A stretch of 64,000 bases of DNA, taken from Calliopsis andreniformis. Lineage: Eukaryota; Arthropoda; Insecta; Hymenoptera; Andrenidae. The DNA lies in contig NW_027480438.1 of NCBI RefSeq assembly GCF_051401765.1, positions 3,906,001-3,970,000 of the forward strand, written 5' to 3'. Positions 24,621 through 39,329 of this stretch are shown here, in pieces. Made by a program: the position numbers and the translations under genes. The stretch's first letter is position 1. Each line of letters begins with the position of its first letter. Under the pieces are notes generated by a model, which was not told the DNA's origin, did not search any database, and worked only from the letters and a program-made list of their open reading frames with translations.

Positions 24621-26280
24621 TGCTCAATCCTCAATCCTCAATATTCAATCCTCAATGCTCAATCTTCAATCATGAATCCTCAATCCTCAATTCTCAGTCG
24701 TCAATCCTCAGTCATCAATCCTCAATCTTCAATACTCAATCGTCAATCCTTAGACCTCAATCCTCAATCCTCAATCCTCGTTCCTCAAACCTCAATCCTC
24801 AACCCTCAGTCTTCATCCTCAATCCTCAAACCTCAATCCTCAATCCTCAATATTCAATCATCAATCCTCAATCCTCAATCCTCAATCCTCAATCCTCAAT
24901 CTTCAGTCCTCAACACTCAATGTTCAATCCTCAATCCTCAATCCTCAATCCTCAATCCTCAGTCTTCAATCCTCAATACCCGATCCTCAATCTTCAATCC
25001 TCAATCCTCAATCCTCAATTCTCAATCCTCAATCCTCAATCCTCAATCTTCAATCCTCAATTCTCAATCTTCAATCCTCGATCCTCAATCACCAATCCTC
25101 AATCCTCAATCCTCAGGCATCAATACTCAATCTTCAATGCTCAATCCTCAATCCTCAATCCTCAATCCTCATTCCCAAACCCTCAATCCTCATTCCTCAA
25201 AGCTCAATCCTCAACCCTCAGTCCTCATACTCAATTCTCAATTCTCAATCCTCAATCCTCAATCCTCAATCTTCAATCCTCAATAATCAATCTCCAATCC
25301 TCAATCCTCTATCCTCGATCCTCAATCCTCAGGCATCAATACTCAATCTTCAATACTCAATCCTCAATCCTCAATCCTCAATCCTCAATCCTCAAACCTC
25401 AATACTCAATCCTCAATATTCAATCATCAATACTCAATCTTCAATCCTCAATCCTCAATCCTCAATCCTCAATCCTCAATCCTCAATCCTCAATCCTCAA
25501 TCCTCAATCATCAATCCTCAATCCTCAATTCTCAATCCTCAATCCTCAGTCCTCAGTCGTCGAATCTCAATCCCCGACGCTTAGCACTCATCCTCAATCC
25601 TCAGTCCTCAATCCTCAATCCTCAAACCTAAATCCTCTACCGTCAGTCCTCGTCCTCAATCCTCAAACCTCAATCCTCAATCCTCAATATTCAATCATGA
25701 ATACTCAATCTTCAATCCTCAATCCTGAATCCTCAATCCTCAATCCTCAATCCTCAACCCTCAGTCTTCATCCTCAATCCTCAAACCTCAATCCTCAATC
25801 CTCAATATTCAACCCTCAGCCCTCATCCTCCATCCTCAATCCTCAATCCTCAATCCCCAACCTTCAATCCTCAATTCTCAATCTTCAATCCTCGATCCTC
25901 AATCCTCAATCCTCAGTATTCAATCATGAGTACTCAATCTTCAACCCTCAATCTTCAATCCTCAATACTCAATCTTCAATACTCAATCCTCAATCCTCAA
26001 TCCTCAATTCTCAATCCTCAGGCATCAATACTCAATCTACAATGTTCAATCCTCAGTCCTTAATCCTCAATCCACAATCCTCAACCTTCAATACTCAATA
26101 CTCAATCTTCAATCCTCAATCCTCAATCCTCAATCCTCAATATTCAATCATCAATACTCAATCTTCAATCCTCAATCCTCAAACCTCAATCCTCAATCCT
26201 CATTCTTCAATCCTCAACACTCAATCTTCAATCCTCAATCCTCAATCCTCAATCCTCAATCCTCATTCTTCAATCCTCAA
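24620..26280 (+). repeat. Mosaic segment carrying the longest repeat-derived open frame
   Basis: It contains the dyad at 25558 and the CATGAGTAC variant at 25926. From about 25.13 kb it matches 28.08 kb onward at +2,951 bp, changing to +2,958 bp after a one-heptamer difference near 26.0 kb. A 690-codon open frame (24620-26692) spans it, made only of degenerate NPQSSIL repeats; I do not consider it a gene. Confidence 0.72.
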
Positions 26281-26376
26281 TACCCAATCCTCAATGTTCA
26301 ATCCTCAATCCTCAATCCTCAATCCTAATACCTCAATCCTGATTCTTCAGTCCTCAATACCCAATCCTCAATTTCA

Positions 26377-26692
26377 ATGCTCAATCCTCAATCCTCATTT
26401 CTCAATCCTCAATCCTCAACCCTTAGCCCTCATCCTCCATCCTCAGTACTCAATGCTCTATCCTCAATCATCAATCCTCAATACTCAATCCTCAATCCTC
26501 ATTCCTCAAATCCTCAATCCTCAATCCTCAATCTTCAATGCACAATACTCAATCTGCAATCCTCAATCCTCAAACCTCAATCCTCAATCCTCATTCCTCA
26601 ATCCTCAATACCCAATCCTCAATCCTCAATTCTCAATCCTCAATCCTCAATATTCAATCATCAATACTCAATCTTCAATCCTCAATCTTTAA
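26377..26692 (+). repeat. Beta module, copy 5 (CAATCATCAATCC subtype)
   Basis: CAATGCTCTATCC is followed by CAATCATCAATCC, and ATGCACAATAC replaces ATGCTCAATAC. The same pair of changes occurs in copies 6 to 9, defining a recently spread subtype. Confidence 0.82.
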
Positions 26693-27109
26693 TCCTCAAT
26701 ACTCAATCTTCAATCCTCAATCCTCAATCCTCAATCCTCAATCCTCAATCCTCAGGCATCAATACTCAATCTACAATGTTCAATCCTCAATCCTTAATCC
26801 TCAATCCACAATCCTCAACCTTCAATACTCAATATTCAATCTTCAATCCTCAATCCTCAATCCTCAATCCTCAATCCTCAATCCTCAATATTCAATCATC
26901 AATACTCAATCTTCAACCCTCAATCTTCAATCCTCAATACTCAATCTTCAATACTCAATCCTCAATCCTCAATCCTCAATCCTCAATTCTCAGTCCTCAG
27001 GCATCAATACTCAATCTACAATATTCAATCCTCAGTCCTTAATACTCAATCCACAATCCTCAACCTTCAATACTCAATACTCAATCTTCAATCCTCAATC
27101 CTCAATCCT

Positions 27110-29135
27110 CAATCCTCAATCCTCAATATTCAATCATCAATACTCAATCTTCAATCCTCATTCCTCAAACCTCAATCCTCAATCCTCACTCTTCAATCCT
27201 CAACACTCAATCTTCAATCCTCAATCCTCAATCCTCAACCCTCAATCCTCAATCCTCAATCTTCAACCCTGAATCCTCAATCCTCAATACTCAATCCTCA
27301 ATCTTCAATCCTCAATACTCAATCTTCAATCCTCAATCCTCAATCCTCAATCCTCAATCCTCAATCTTCAACCCTCAACACTCAATCTTCAATCCTCAAT
27401 CCTCAATCCTCAATACTCAATCCTCAATCTTCAATCCTCAACACTAATCTTCAATCCTCAATCCTCAATCCTCAATCCTCAATCCTCATTCTTCAATCCT
27501 CAATACCCAATCCTCAATCTTCAATCCTCGATCCTCAAACCTCAATCCTAATTCCTCAATCCTCATTCCTCAATCCTCAATACCCAATCCTCAATTTCAA
27601 TCCTCAATCCTCAATCCTCATTTCTCAATCCTCAATCCTCAACCCTCAGCCCTCATCCTCCATCCTCAATCCTCAATCCTCAATCCTCAATCTTCAATCC
27701 TCAATGCTCAATCTTCAATCCTCGATCCTCAATCATCAATCCTCAATCCTCAATCCTCAGGCATCAATACTCAATCTTCAATGCTCGATCCTCAATCCTC
27801 AATCCTCAATCCTCATTCCCCAACCCTCAATCCTCATTCCTCAAAGCTCAATCCTCAACCCTCAGTCCTCATACTCAATTCTCAATCCTCAATCCTCAAT
27901 CCTCAATCCTCAATCTTCAATCCTCAATAATCAATCACCAATCCTAAATACTCTATCCTCGATCCTCAATCCTCAGGCATCAATACTCAATCTTCAATAC
28001 TCAATCCTCAATCCTCAATCCTCAATCCTCAATCCTCAAACCTCAATCCTCAATCCTCAATATTCAATCATCAATACTCAATCTTCAATCCTCAATCCTC
28101 AATCCTCAATCCTCAATCCTCATTCCCAAACCCTCAATCCTCATTCCTCAAAGCTCAATCCTCAACCCTCAGTCCTCATACTCAATTCTCAATTCTCAAT
28201 CCTCAATCCTCAATCCTCAATCTTCAATCCTCAATAATCAATCTCCAATCCTCAATCCTCTATCCTCGATCCTCAATCCTCAGGCATCAATACTCAATCT
28301 TCAATACTCAATCCTCAATCCTCAATCCTCAATCCTCAATCCTCAAACCTCAATACTCAATCCTCAATATTCAATCATCAATACTCAATCTTCAATCCTC
28401 AATCCTCAATCCTCAATCCTCAATCCTCAATCCTCAATCCTCAATCCTCAATCCTCAATCATCAATCCTCAATCCTCAATTCTCAATCCTCAATCCTCAG
28501 TCCTCAGTCGTCGAATCTCAATCCCCGACGCTTAGCACTCATCCTCAATCCTCAGTCCTCAATCCTCAATCCTCAAACCTAAATCCTCTACCGTCAGTCC
28601 TCGTCCTCAATCCTCAAACCTCAATCCTCAATCCTCAATATTCAATCATGAATACTCAATCTTCAATCCTCAATCCTGAATCCTCAATCCTCAATCCTCA
28701 ATCCTCAACCCTCAGTCTTCATCCTCAATCCTCAAACCTCAATCCTCAATCCTCAATATTCAACCCTCAGCCCTCATCCTCCATCCTCAATCCTCAATCC
28801 TCAATCCCCAACCTTCAATCCTCAATTCTCAATCTTCAATCCTCGATCCTCAATCCTCAATCCTCAGTATTCAATCATGAGTACTCAATCTTCAACCCTC
28901 AATCTTCAATCCTCAATACTCAATCTTCAATACTCAATCCTCAATCCTCAATCCTCAATCCTCAATTCTCAATCCTCAGGCATCAATACTCAATCTACAA
29001 TGTTCAATCCTCAGTCCTTAATCCTCAATCCACAATCCTCAACCTTCAATACTCAATACTCAATCTTCAATCCTCAATCCTCAATCCTCAATCCTCAATA
29101 TTCAATCATCAATACTCAATCTTCAATCCTCAATC
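27110..29135 (+). repeat. Block with 13,230-bp offset, copy 1
   Basis: It matches 40,340-42,365 at a constant offset of 13,230 bp, checked at 27272/40502, 27704/40934, 28509/41739, 28648/41878 and 28877/42107. It contains the CACCAATCCTAAATAC variant and a dyad at 28509. Confidence 0.82.
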
Positions 29136-31050
29136 CTCAATATTCAATCATCAATACTCAATCTTCAATCCTCAATCCTCAATCCTCAATCCTCAATCTT
29201 CAATCCTCAATCCTCAATCCTCAATCCTCAATCCTCAATCCTCAATCCTCAATTCTCAATCCTCAATCCTCAGTCCTCAGTCGTCGAATCTCAATCCCCG
29301 ACGCTTAGCACTCATCCTCAATCCTCAGTCCTCAATCCTCAATCCTCAAACCTAAATCCTCTACCGTCAGTCCTCGTCCTCAATCCTCAAACCTCTATCC
29401 TCAATCCTCAATATTCAATCATCAATACTCAATCTTCAATCCTCAATCCTGAATCCTCAATCCTCAATCCTCAATCCTCAATCCTCAATATTCAATCATC
29501 AATACTCAATCTTCAACCCTCAATCTTCAATCCTCAATACTCAATCTTCAATCCTCAATCCTCAATCCTCAATCCTCAATCCTCAATCTTCAATCCTCAA
29601 CACTCAATCTTCAATCCTCAATCCTCAATCCTCAATCCTCAATCCTCAATCCTCATTCTTCAATCCTCAATACCCAATCCTCAATCTTCAATCCTCAATC
29701 CTCAATCCTCAATCCCAATTCCTCAATCCTCATTCTTCAATCCTCAATACCCAATCCTCAATTTCAATCCTCAATCCTCAATCCTCATTTCTCAATCCTC
29801 AATCCTCAACCCTCAGCCCTCATCCTCCATCCTCAGTACTCAATCCTCTATCCTCAATCTTGAATCCTCAATACCCAATCTTCAATCCTCATTCCTCAAT
29901 CCTCAATCCTCAATCCTCAATCTTCAATCCTCAATACTCAATCTGCAACCCTCAATCCTCAAACCTCAATCCTCAATCCTCATTCCGCAATCCTCAATAC
30001 CCAATCCTCAATCCTCAGTACTCAATCCTCAATCCTCAATCCTCAATCTTCAACCCTGAATCCTCAATCCTCAATACTCAATCCTCAACCTTCAATACTC
30101 AATACTCAATCTTCAATCCTCAATCCTCAATCCTCAATCCTCAATATTCAATCATCAATACTCAATCTTCAATCCTCATTCCTCAATCCCCAATTCTCAA
30201 TCCTCAATCCTCAATCCTCAATCCTCAGTCCTCATACTCAATTCTCAATTCTCAATCCTCAATCCTCAATCCTCAATCTTCAATCCTCAATAATCAATCT
30301 CCAATCCTCAATCCTCAATCCTCGATCCTCAATCCTCAGGCATCAATACTCAATCTTCAATACTCAATCCTCAATCCTCAATCCTCAATCCTCAATCCTC
30401 AGACCTCAATCCTTAATCCTCAATATTCAATCATCAATACTCAATCTTCAATCCTCAATCGTCAATCCTCAATTCTCAATCCTCAATCCTCAATCCTCAG
30501 TCCTCAGTCGTCGAATCTCAATCCCCGACGCTTAGCACTCATCCTCAATCCTCAGTCCTCAATCCTCAATCCTCAAACCTAAATCCTCTGCCGTCAGTCC
30601 TCGTCCTCAATCCTCAAACCTCAATCCTCAATCCTCAATATTCAACCCTCAGCCCTCATCCTCCATCCTCAATCCTCAATCCTCAATCCCCAACCTTCAA
30701 TCCTCAATTCTCAATCTTCAATCCTCGATCCTCAATCCTCAATCCTCAGTATTCAATCATGAGTACTCAATCTTCAACCCTCAATCTTCAATCCTCAATA
30801 CTCAATCTTCAATACTCAATCCTCAATCCTCAATCCTCAATCCTCAATTCTCAATCCTCAGGCATCAATACTCAATCTACAATGTTCAATCCTCAGTCCT
30901 TAATCCTCAATCCACAATCCTCAACCTTCAATACTCAATACTCAATCTTCAATCCTCAATCCTCAATCCTCAATCCTCAATATTCAATCATCAATACTCA
31001 ATCTTCAATCCTCAATCCTCAAACCTCAATCCTCAATCCTCATTCTTCAA
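29135..31050 (+). repeat. Segment between the 13-kb-offset block and the 4.13-kb units
   Basis: Two dyads (29282, 30509) lie 1,227 bp apart, the same spacing as 33042 to 34269, 37179 to 38406 and 44390 to 45617. The block at 29.2-30.6 kb is therefore a further copy of the middle of the 4.13-kb unit, at offset 3,760 bp. From about 30.64 kb it turns to the CAACCCTCAGCCC block. Confidence 0.76.
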
Positions 31051-31216
31051 TCCTCAACACTCAATCTTCAATCCTCAATCCTCAATCCTCAATCCTCAAT
31101 CCTCATTCTTCAATCCTCAATACCCAATCCTCAATGTTCAATCCTCAATCCTCAATCCTCAATCCTAATACCTCAATCCTGATTCTTCAGTCCTCAATAC
31201 CCAATCCTCAATTTCA

Positions 31217-31532
31217 ATGCTCAATCCTCAATCCTCATTTCTCAATCCTCAATCCTCAACCCTTAGCCCTCATCCTCCATCCTCAGTACTCAATGCTCTA
31301 TCCTCAATCATCAATCCTCAATACTCAATCCTCAATCCTCATTCCTCAAATCCTCAATCCTCAATCCTCAATCTTCAATGCACAATACTCAATCTGCAAT
31401 CCTCAATCCTCAAACCTCAATCCTCAATCCTCATTCCTCAATCCTCAATACCCAATCCTCAATCCTCAATTCTCAATCCTCAATCCTCAATATTCAATCA
31501 TCAATACTCAATCTTCAATCCTCAATCTTTAA
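31217..31532 (+). repeat. Beta module, copy 6
   Basis: Same subtype as copy 5, 4,840 bp after it. It lies near the left edge of the first 4.13-kb tandem unit. Confidence 0.82.
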
Positions 31533-34268
31533 TCCTCAATACTCAATCTTCAATCCTCAATCCTCAATCCTCAATCCTCAATCCTCAATCCTCAGGCATC
31601 AATACTCAATCTACAATGTTCAATCCTCAATCCTTAATCCTCAATCCACAATCCTCAACCTTCAATACTCAATATTCAATCTTCAATCCTCAATCCTCAA
31701 TCCTCAATCCTCAATCCTCAATCCTCAATATTCAATCATCAATACTCAATCTTCAACCCTCAATCTTCAATCCTCAATACTCAATCTTCAATACTCAATC
31801 CTCAATCCTCAATCCTCAATCCTCAATTCTCAGTCCTCAGGCATCAATACTCAATCTACAATGTTCAATCCTCAGTCCTTAATACTCAATCCACAATCCT
31901 CAACCTTCAATACTCAATACTCAATCTTCAATCCTCAATCCTCAATCCTCAATCCTCAATCCTCAATATTCAATCATCAATACTCAATCTTCAATCCTCA
32001 TTCCTCAAACCTCAATCCTCAATCCTCACTCTTCAATCCTCAACACTCAATCTTCAATCCTCAATCCTCAATCCTCAACCCTCAATCCTCAATCCTCAAT
32101 CTTCAACCCTGAATCCTCAATCCTCAATACTCAATCCTCAATCTTCAATCCTCAATACTCAATCTTCAATCCTCAATCCTCAATCCTCAATCCTCAATCC
32201 TCAATCTTCAACCCTCAACACTCAATCTTCAATCCTCAATCCTCAATCCTCAATACTCAATCCTCAATCTTCAATCCTCAACACTAATCTTCAATCCTCA
32301 ATCCTCAATCCTCAATCCTCAATCCTCATTCTTCAATCCTCAATACCCAATCCTCAATCTTCAATCCTCGATCCTCAAACCTCAATCCTAATTCCTCAAT
32401 CCTCATTCCTCAATCCTCAATACCCAATCCTCAATTTCAATCCTCAATCCTCAATCCTCATTTCTCAATCCTCAATCCTCAACCCTCAGCCCTCATCCTC
32501 CATCCTCAATCCTCAATCCTCAATCCTCAGTCTTCAATCCTCAATGCTCAATCTTCAATCCTCGATCCTCAATCGTCAATCCTCAATCCTCAATCCTCAG
32601 GCATCAATACTCAATCTTCAATGCTCAATCCTCAATCCTCAATCCTCAATCCTCATTCCCCAACCCTCAATCCTCATTCCTCAAAGCTCAATCCTCAACC
32701 CTCAGTCCTCATACTCAATTCTCAATCCTCAATCCTCAATCCTCAATCCTCAATCTTCAATCCTCAATAATCAATCACCAATCCTAAATACTCTATCCTC
32801 GATCCTCAACCCTCAGGCATCAATACTCAATCTTCAATACTCAATCCTCAATCCTCAATCCTCAATCCTCAATCCTCAAACCTCAATCCTCAATCCTCAA
32901 TATTCAATCATCAATACTCAATCTTCAATCCTCAATCCTCAATCCTCAATCCTCAATCTTCAATCCTCAATCCTCAATCCTCAATCCTCAATCCTCAATC
33001 CTCAATCCTCAATTCTCAATCCTCAATCCTCAGTCCTCAGTCGTCGAATCTCAATCCCCGACGCTTAGCACTCATCCTCAATCCTCAGTCCTCAATCCTC
33101 AATCCTCAAACCTAAATCCTCTACCGTCAGTCCTCGTCCTCAATCCTCAAACCTCAATCCTCAATCCTCAATATTCAATCATCAATACTCAATCTTCAAT
33201 CCTCAATCCTGAATCCTCAATCCTCAATCCTCAATCCTCAATCCTCAATATTCAATCATCAATACTCAATCTTCAACCCTCAATCTTCAATCCTCAATAC
33301 TCAATCTTCAATCCTCAATCCTCAATCCTCAATCCTCAATCCTCAATCTTCAATCCTCAACACTCAATCTTCAATCCTCAATCCTCAATCCTCAATCCTC
33401 AATCCTCAATCCTCATTCTTCAATCCTCAATACCCAATCCTCAATCTTCAATCCTCAATCCTCAATCCTCAATCCCAATTCCTCAATCCTCATTCTTCAA
33501 TCCTCAATACCCAATCCTCAATTTCAATCCTCAATCCTCAATCCTCATTTCTCAATCCTCAATCCTCAACCCTCAGCCCTCATCCTCCATCCTCAGTACT
33601 CAATCCTCTATCCTCAATCTTGAATCCTCAATACCCAATCTTCAATCCTCATTCCTCAATCCTCAATCCTCAATCCTCAATCTTCAATCCTCAATACTCA
33701 ATCTGCAACCCTCAATCCTCAAACCTCAATCCTCAATCCTCATTCCGCAATCCTCAATACCCAATCCTCAATCCTCAGTACTCAATCCTCAATCCTCAAT
33801 CCTCAATCTTCAACCCTGAATCCTCAATCCTCAATACTCAATCCTCAACCTTCAATACTCAATACTCAATCTTCAATCCTCAATCCTCAATCCTCAATCC
33901 TCAATATTCAATCATCAATACTCAATCTTCAATCCTCATTCCTCAATCCCCAATTCTCAATCCTCAATCCTCAATCCTCAATCCTCAGTCCTCATACTCA
34001 ATTCTCAATTCTCAATCCTCAATCCTCAATCCTCAATCTTCAATCCTCAATAATCAATCTCCAATCCTCAATCCTCAATCCTCGATCCTCAATCCTCAGG
34101 CATCAATACTCAATCTTCAATACTCAATCCTCAATCCTCAATCCTCAATCCTCAATCCTCAGACCTCAATCCTTAATCCTCAATATTCAATCATCAATAC
34201 TCAATCTTCAATCCTCAATCGTCAATCCTCAATTCTCAATCCTCAATCCTCAATCCTCAGTCCTCAGT

Positions 34269-35100
34269 CGTCGAATCTCAATCCCCGACGCTTAGCACTC
34301 ATCCTCAATCCTCAGTCCTCAATCCTCAATCCTCAAACCTAAATCCTCTGCCGTCAGTCCTCGTCCTCAATCCTCAAACCTCAATCCTCAATCCTCAATA
34401 TTCAATCATCAATACTCGATCTTCAATCCTCAATCCTCAATCCTCAATCCTCAATCCTCAATCCTCAATCCTCAATCCTCAACATTCAATCATCAATACT
34501 CAATCTTCAACCCTCAATCTTCAATCCTCAATACTCAATATTCAATCCTCAATCCTCAATCCTCAATCCTCAATCCTCAATCCTCAGGCATCAATACTCA
34601 ATCTACAATATTCAATCCTCAATCCTTAATCCTCAATCCACAATCCTCAACCTTCAATACTCAATACTCAATCTTCAATCCTGAATCCTCAATCCTCAAT
34701 CCTCAACCCTCAATCCGCAATATTCAGTCCTCAATACTCAATCTTCAGTCATCAATCCTCAATCCTTAGTCCTCAATCCTCAATCCTCAATCCTCGTTCC
34801 TCAAACCTCAATCCTCAACCCTCAGTCTTCATTCTCAATCCTCAAACCTCAATACTCAATCCTCAATATTCAATCATCAATACTCAATCTTCAATCCCCA
34901 ATCCTCAAACCTCAATCCTCAATCCTCATTCTTCAATCCTAAATACCAAATCCTTAATCTGCAATCCTCAATCCTCAATCCTCAATTCTCAATCCTCAAT
35001 CCTTAATCCTCAGACCTCAAACATCAATATTCAACCCTCAGTCCTCGTCCTCAATCCACAACACTCAATCCTCAGTCCTCAATATTCAATCATAAATATT
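34269..35100 (+). repeat. Alpha module, copy 3
   Basis: The dyad at 34269 and the marker at 35091 are 822 bp apart. It lies at the right end of the first 4.13-kb tandem unit. Confidence 0.82.
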
Positions 35101-35346
35101 CAATCTTCAATCCTCAATCCTCAATCCTCAATCCTCAATCCTCAATCCTCAAGCTTCAACCCTCAACACTCAATCTTCAATCCTCAATCCTCAATCCTCA
35201 ATACTCAATCCTCAATCCTCAATCCTCAATCCTCATTCTTCAATCCTCAATACCCAATCCTCAATGTTCAATCCTCAATCCTCAATCCTCAATCCTAATA
35301 CCTCAATCCTGATTCTTCAGTCCTCAATACCCAATCCTCAATTTCA

Positions 35347-35662
35347 ATGCTCAATCCTCAATCCTCATTTCTCAATCCTCAATCCTCAACCCTTAGCCCT
35401 CATCCTCCATCCTCAGTACTCAATGCTCTATCCTCAATCATCAATCCTCAATACTCAATCCTCAATCCTCATTCCTCAAATCCTCAATCCTCAATCCTCA
35501 ATCTTCAATGCACAATACTCAATCTGCAATCCTCAATCCTCAAACCTCAATCCTCAATCCTCATTCCTCAATCCTCAATACCCAATCCTCAATCCTCAAT
35601 TCTCAATCCTCAATCCTCAATATTCAATCATCAATACTCAATCTTCAATCCTCAATCTTTAA
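35347..35662 (+). repeat. Beta module, copy 7
   Basis: Same subtype, 4,130 bp after copy 6, near the left edge of the second 4.13-kb tandem unit. Confidence 0.82.
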
Positions 35663-38405
35663 TCCTCAATACTCAATCTTCAATCCTCAATCCTCAATCC
35701 TCAATCCTCAATCCTCAATCCTCAGGCATCAATACTCAATCTACAATGTTCAATCCTCAATCCTTAATCCTCAATCCACAATCCTCAACCTTCAATACTC
35801 AATATTCAATCTTCAATCCTCAATCCTCAATCCTCAATCCTCAATCCTCAATCCTCAATATTCAATCATCAATACTCAATCTTCAACCCTCAATCTTCAA
35901 TCCTCAATACTCAATCTTCAATACTCAATCCTCAATCCTCAATCCTCAATCCTCAATCCTCAATTCTCAGTCCTCAGGCATCAATACTCAATCTACAATG
36001 TTCAATCCTCAGTCCTTAATACTCAATCCACAATCCTCAACCTTCAATACTCAATACTCAATCTTCAATCCTCAATCCTCAATCCTCAATCCTCAATCCT
36101 CAATATTCAATCATCAATACTCAATCTTCAATCCTCATTCCTCAAACCTCAATCCTCAATCCTCACTCTTCAATCCTCAACACTCAATCTTCAATCCTCA
36201 ATCCTCAATCCTCAACCCTCAATCCTCAATCCTCAATCTTCAACCCTGAATCCTCAATCCTCAATACTCAATCCTCAATCTTCAATCCTCAATACTCAAT
36301 CTTCAATCCTCAATCCTCAATCCTCAATCCTCAATCCTCAATCTTCAACCCTCAACACTCAATCTTCAATCCTCAATCCTCAATCCTCAATACTCAATCC
36401 TCAATCTTCAATCCTCAACACTAATCTTCAATCCTCAATCCTCAATCCTCAATCCTCAATCCTCATTCTTCAATCCTCAATACCCAATCCTCAATCTTCA
36501 ATCCTCGATCCTCAAACCTCAATCCTAATTCCTCAATCCTCATTCCTCAATCCTCAATACCCAATCCTCAATTTCAATCCTCAATCCTCAATCCTCATTT
36601 CTCAATCCTCAATCCTCAACCCTCAGCCCTCATCCTCCATCCTCAATCCTCAATCCTCAATCCTCAATCTTCAATCCTCAATGCTCAATCTTCAATCCTC
36701 GATCCTCAATCATCAATCCTCAATCCTCAATCCTCAGGCATCAATACTCAATCTTCAATGCTCAATCCTCAATCCTCAATCCTCAATCCTCATTCCCCAA
36801 CCCTCAATCCTCATTCCTCAAAGCTCAATCCTCAACCCTCAGTCCTCATACTCAATTCTCAATCCTCAATCCTCAATCCTCAATCCTCAATCTTCAATCC
36901 TCAATAATCAATCACCAATCCTAAATACTCTATCCTCGATCCTCAACCCTCAGGCATCAATACTCAATCTTCAATACTCAATCCTCAATCCTCAATCCTC
37001 AATCCTCAATCCTCAAACCTCAATCCTCAATCCTCAATATTCAATCATCAATACTCAATCTTCAATCCTCAATCCTCAATCCTCAATCCTCAATCTTCAA
37101 TCCTCAATCCTCAATCCTCAATCCTCAATCCTCAATCCTCAATCCTCAATTCTCAATCCTCAATCCTCAGTCCTCAGTCGTCGAATCTCAATCCCCGACG
37201 CTTAGCACTCATCCTCAATCCTCAGTCCTCAATCCTCAATCCTCAAACCTAAATCCTCTACCGTCAGTCCTCGTCCTCAATCCTCAAACCTCAATCCTCA
37301 ATCCTCAATATTCAATCATCAATACTCAATCTTCAATCCTCAATCCTGAATCCTCAATCCTCAATCCTCAATCCTCAATCCTCAATATTCAATCATCAAT
37401 ACTCAATCTTCAACCCTCAATCTTCAATCCTCAATACTCAATCTTCAATCCTCAATCCTCAATCCTCAATCCTCAATCCTCAATCTTCAATCCTCAACAC
37501 TCAATCTTCAATCCTCAATCCTCAATCCTCAATCCTCAATCCTCAATCCTCATTCTTCAATCCTCAATACCCAATCCTCAATCTTCAATCCTCAATCCTC
37601 AATCCTCAATCCCAATTCCTCAATCCTCATTCTTCAATCCTCAATACCCAATCCTCAATTTCAATCCTCAATCCTCAATCCTCATTTCTCAATCCTCAAT
37701 CCTCAACCCTCAGCCCTCATCCTCCATCCTCAGTACTCAATCCTCTATCCTCAATCTTGAATCCTCAATACCCAATCTTCAATCCTCATTCCTCAATCCT
37801 CAATCCTCAATCCTCAATCTTCAATCCTCAATACTCAATCTGCAACCCTCAATCCTCAAACCTCAATCCTCAATCCTCATTCCGCAATCCTCAATACCCA
37901 ATCCTCAATCCTCAGTACTCAATCCTCAATCCTCAATCCTCAATCTTCAACCCTGAATCCTCAATCCTCAATACTCAATCCTCAACCTTCAATCCTCAAT
38001 ACTCAATCTTCAATCCTCAATCCTCAATCCTCAATCCTCAATATTCAATCATCAATACTCAATCTTCAATCCTCATTCCTCAATCCCCAATTCTCAATCC
38101 TCAATCCTCAATCCTCAATCCTCAGTCCTCATACTCAATTCTCAATTCTCAATCCTCAATCCTCAATCCTCAATCTTCAATCCTCAATAATCAATCTCCA
38201 ATCCTCAATCCTCAATCCTCGATCCTCAATCCTCAGGCATCAATACTCAATCTTCAATACTCAATCCTCAATCCTCAATCCTCAATCCTCAATCCTCAGA
38301 CCTCAATCCTTAATCCTCAATATTCAATCATCAATACTCAATCTTCAATCCTCAATCGTCAATCCTCAATTCTCAATCCTCAATCCTCAATCCTCAGTCC
38401 TCAGT

Positions 38406-39237
38406 CGTCGAATCTCAATCCCCGACGCTTAGCACTCATCCTCAATCCTCAGTCCTCAATCCTCAATCCTCAAACCTAAATCCTCTGCCGTCAGTCCTCG
38501 TCCTCAATCCTCAAACCTCAATCCTCAATCCTCAATATTCAATCATCAATACTCGATCTTCAATCCTCAATCCTCAATCCTCAATCCTCAATCCTCAATC
38601 CTCAATCCTCAATCCTCAACATTCAATCATCAATACTCAATCTTCAACCCTCAATCTTCAATCCTCAATACTCAATATTCAATCCTCAATCCTCAATCCT
38701 CAATCCTCAATCCTCAATCCTCAGGCATCAATACTCAATCTACAATATTCAATCCTCAATCCTTAATCCTCAATCCACAATCCTCAACCTTCAATACTCA
38801 ATACTCAATCTTCAATCCTGAATCCTCAATCCTCAATCCTCAACCCTCAATCCGCAATATTCAGTCCTCAATACTCAATCTTCAGTCATCAATCCTCAAT
38901 CCTTAGTCCTCAATCCTCAATCCTCAATCCTCGTTCCTCAAACCTCAATCCTCAACCCTCAGTCTTCATTCTCAATCCTCAAACCTCAATACTCAATCCT
39001 CAATATTCAATCATCAATACTCAATCTTCAATCCCCAATCCTCAAACCTCAATCCTCAATCCTCATTCTTCAATCCTAAATACCAAATCCTTAATCTGCA
39101 ATCCTCAATCCTCAATCCTCAATTCTCAATCCTCAATCCTTAATCCTCAGACCTCAAACATCAATATTCAACCCTCAGTCCTCGTCCTCAATCCACAACA
39201 CTCAATCCTCAGTCCTCAATATTCAATCATAAATATT
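38406..39237 (+). repeat. Alpha module, copy 4
   Basis: The dyad at 38406 and the marker at 39228 are 822 bp apart, 4,137 bp after copy 3. It shares with copies 3 and 5 the variant CTAAATACCAAATCC, where copies 1, 2 and 6 read TACCC, which groups these three as closest relatives. Confidence 0.82.
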
Positions 39238-39329
39238 CAATCTTCAATCCTCAATCCTCAATCCTCAATCCTCAATCCTCAATCCTCAAGCTTCAACCCT
39301 CAACACTCAATCTTCAATCCTCAATCCTC

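Larger units (their letters stand above)
31050..35180 (+). repeat. 4.13-kb tandem unit, copy 1
   Basis: It matches the next unit at 4,130 bp in its left part (beta module 31217/35347) and at 4,137 bp from about 32.5 kb on (32544/36681, dyads 33042/37179 and 34269/38406, AAGCTT 35151/39288). The order is beta module, CACCAATCC block, dyad, dyad, alpha module. The 7-bp step is one heptamer inserted in the second copy near 35.95 kb. Confidence 0.85.

Noticed and set aside
24620..26692. 690-codon open reading frame and some 60 similar + strand open frames, for example 11029-12603, 16618-18192, 35508-37205, 47179-48759 and 48956-50683
   Set aside because: Their translations are only degenerate SILNPQS heptads. 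The same peptide is read in all three frames, overlapping frames are equally open, no domain, signal peptide or codon bias is visible, and many stops fall at one repeated cassette (ending RRISIPDA then TAG). They follow from the 7-bp unit.
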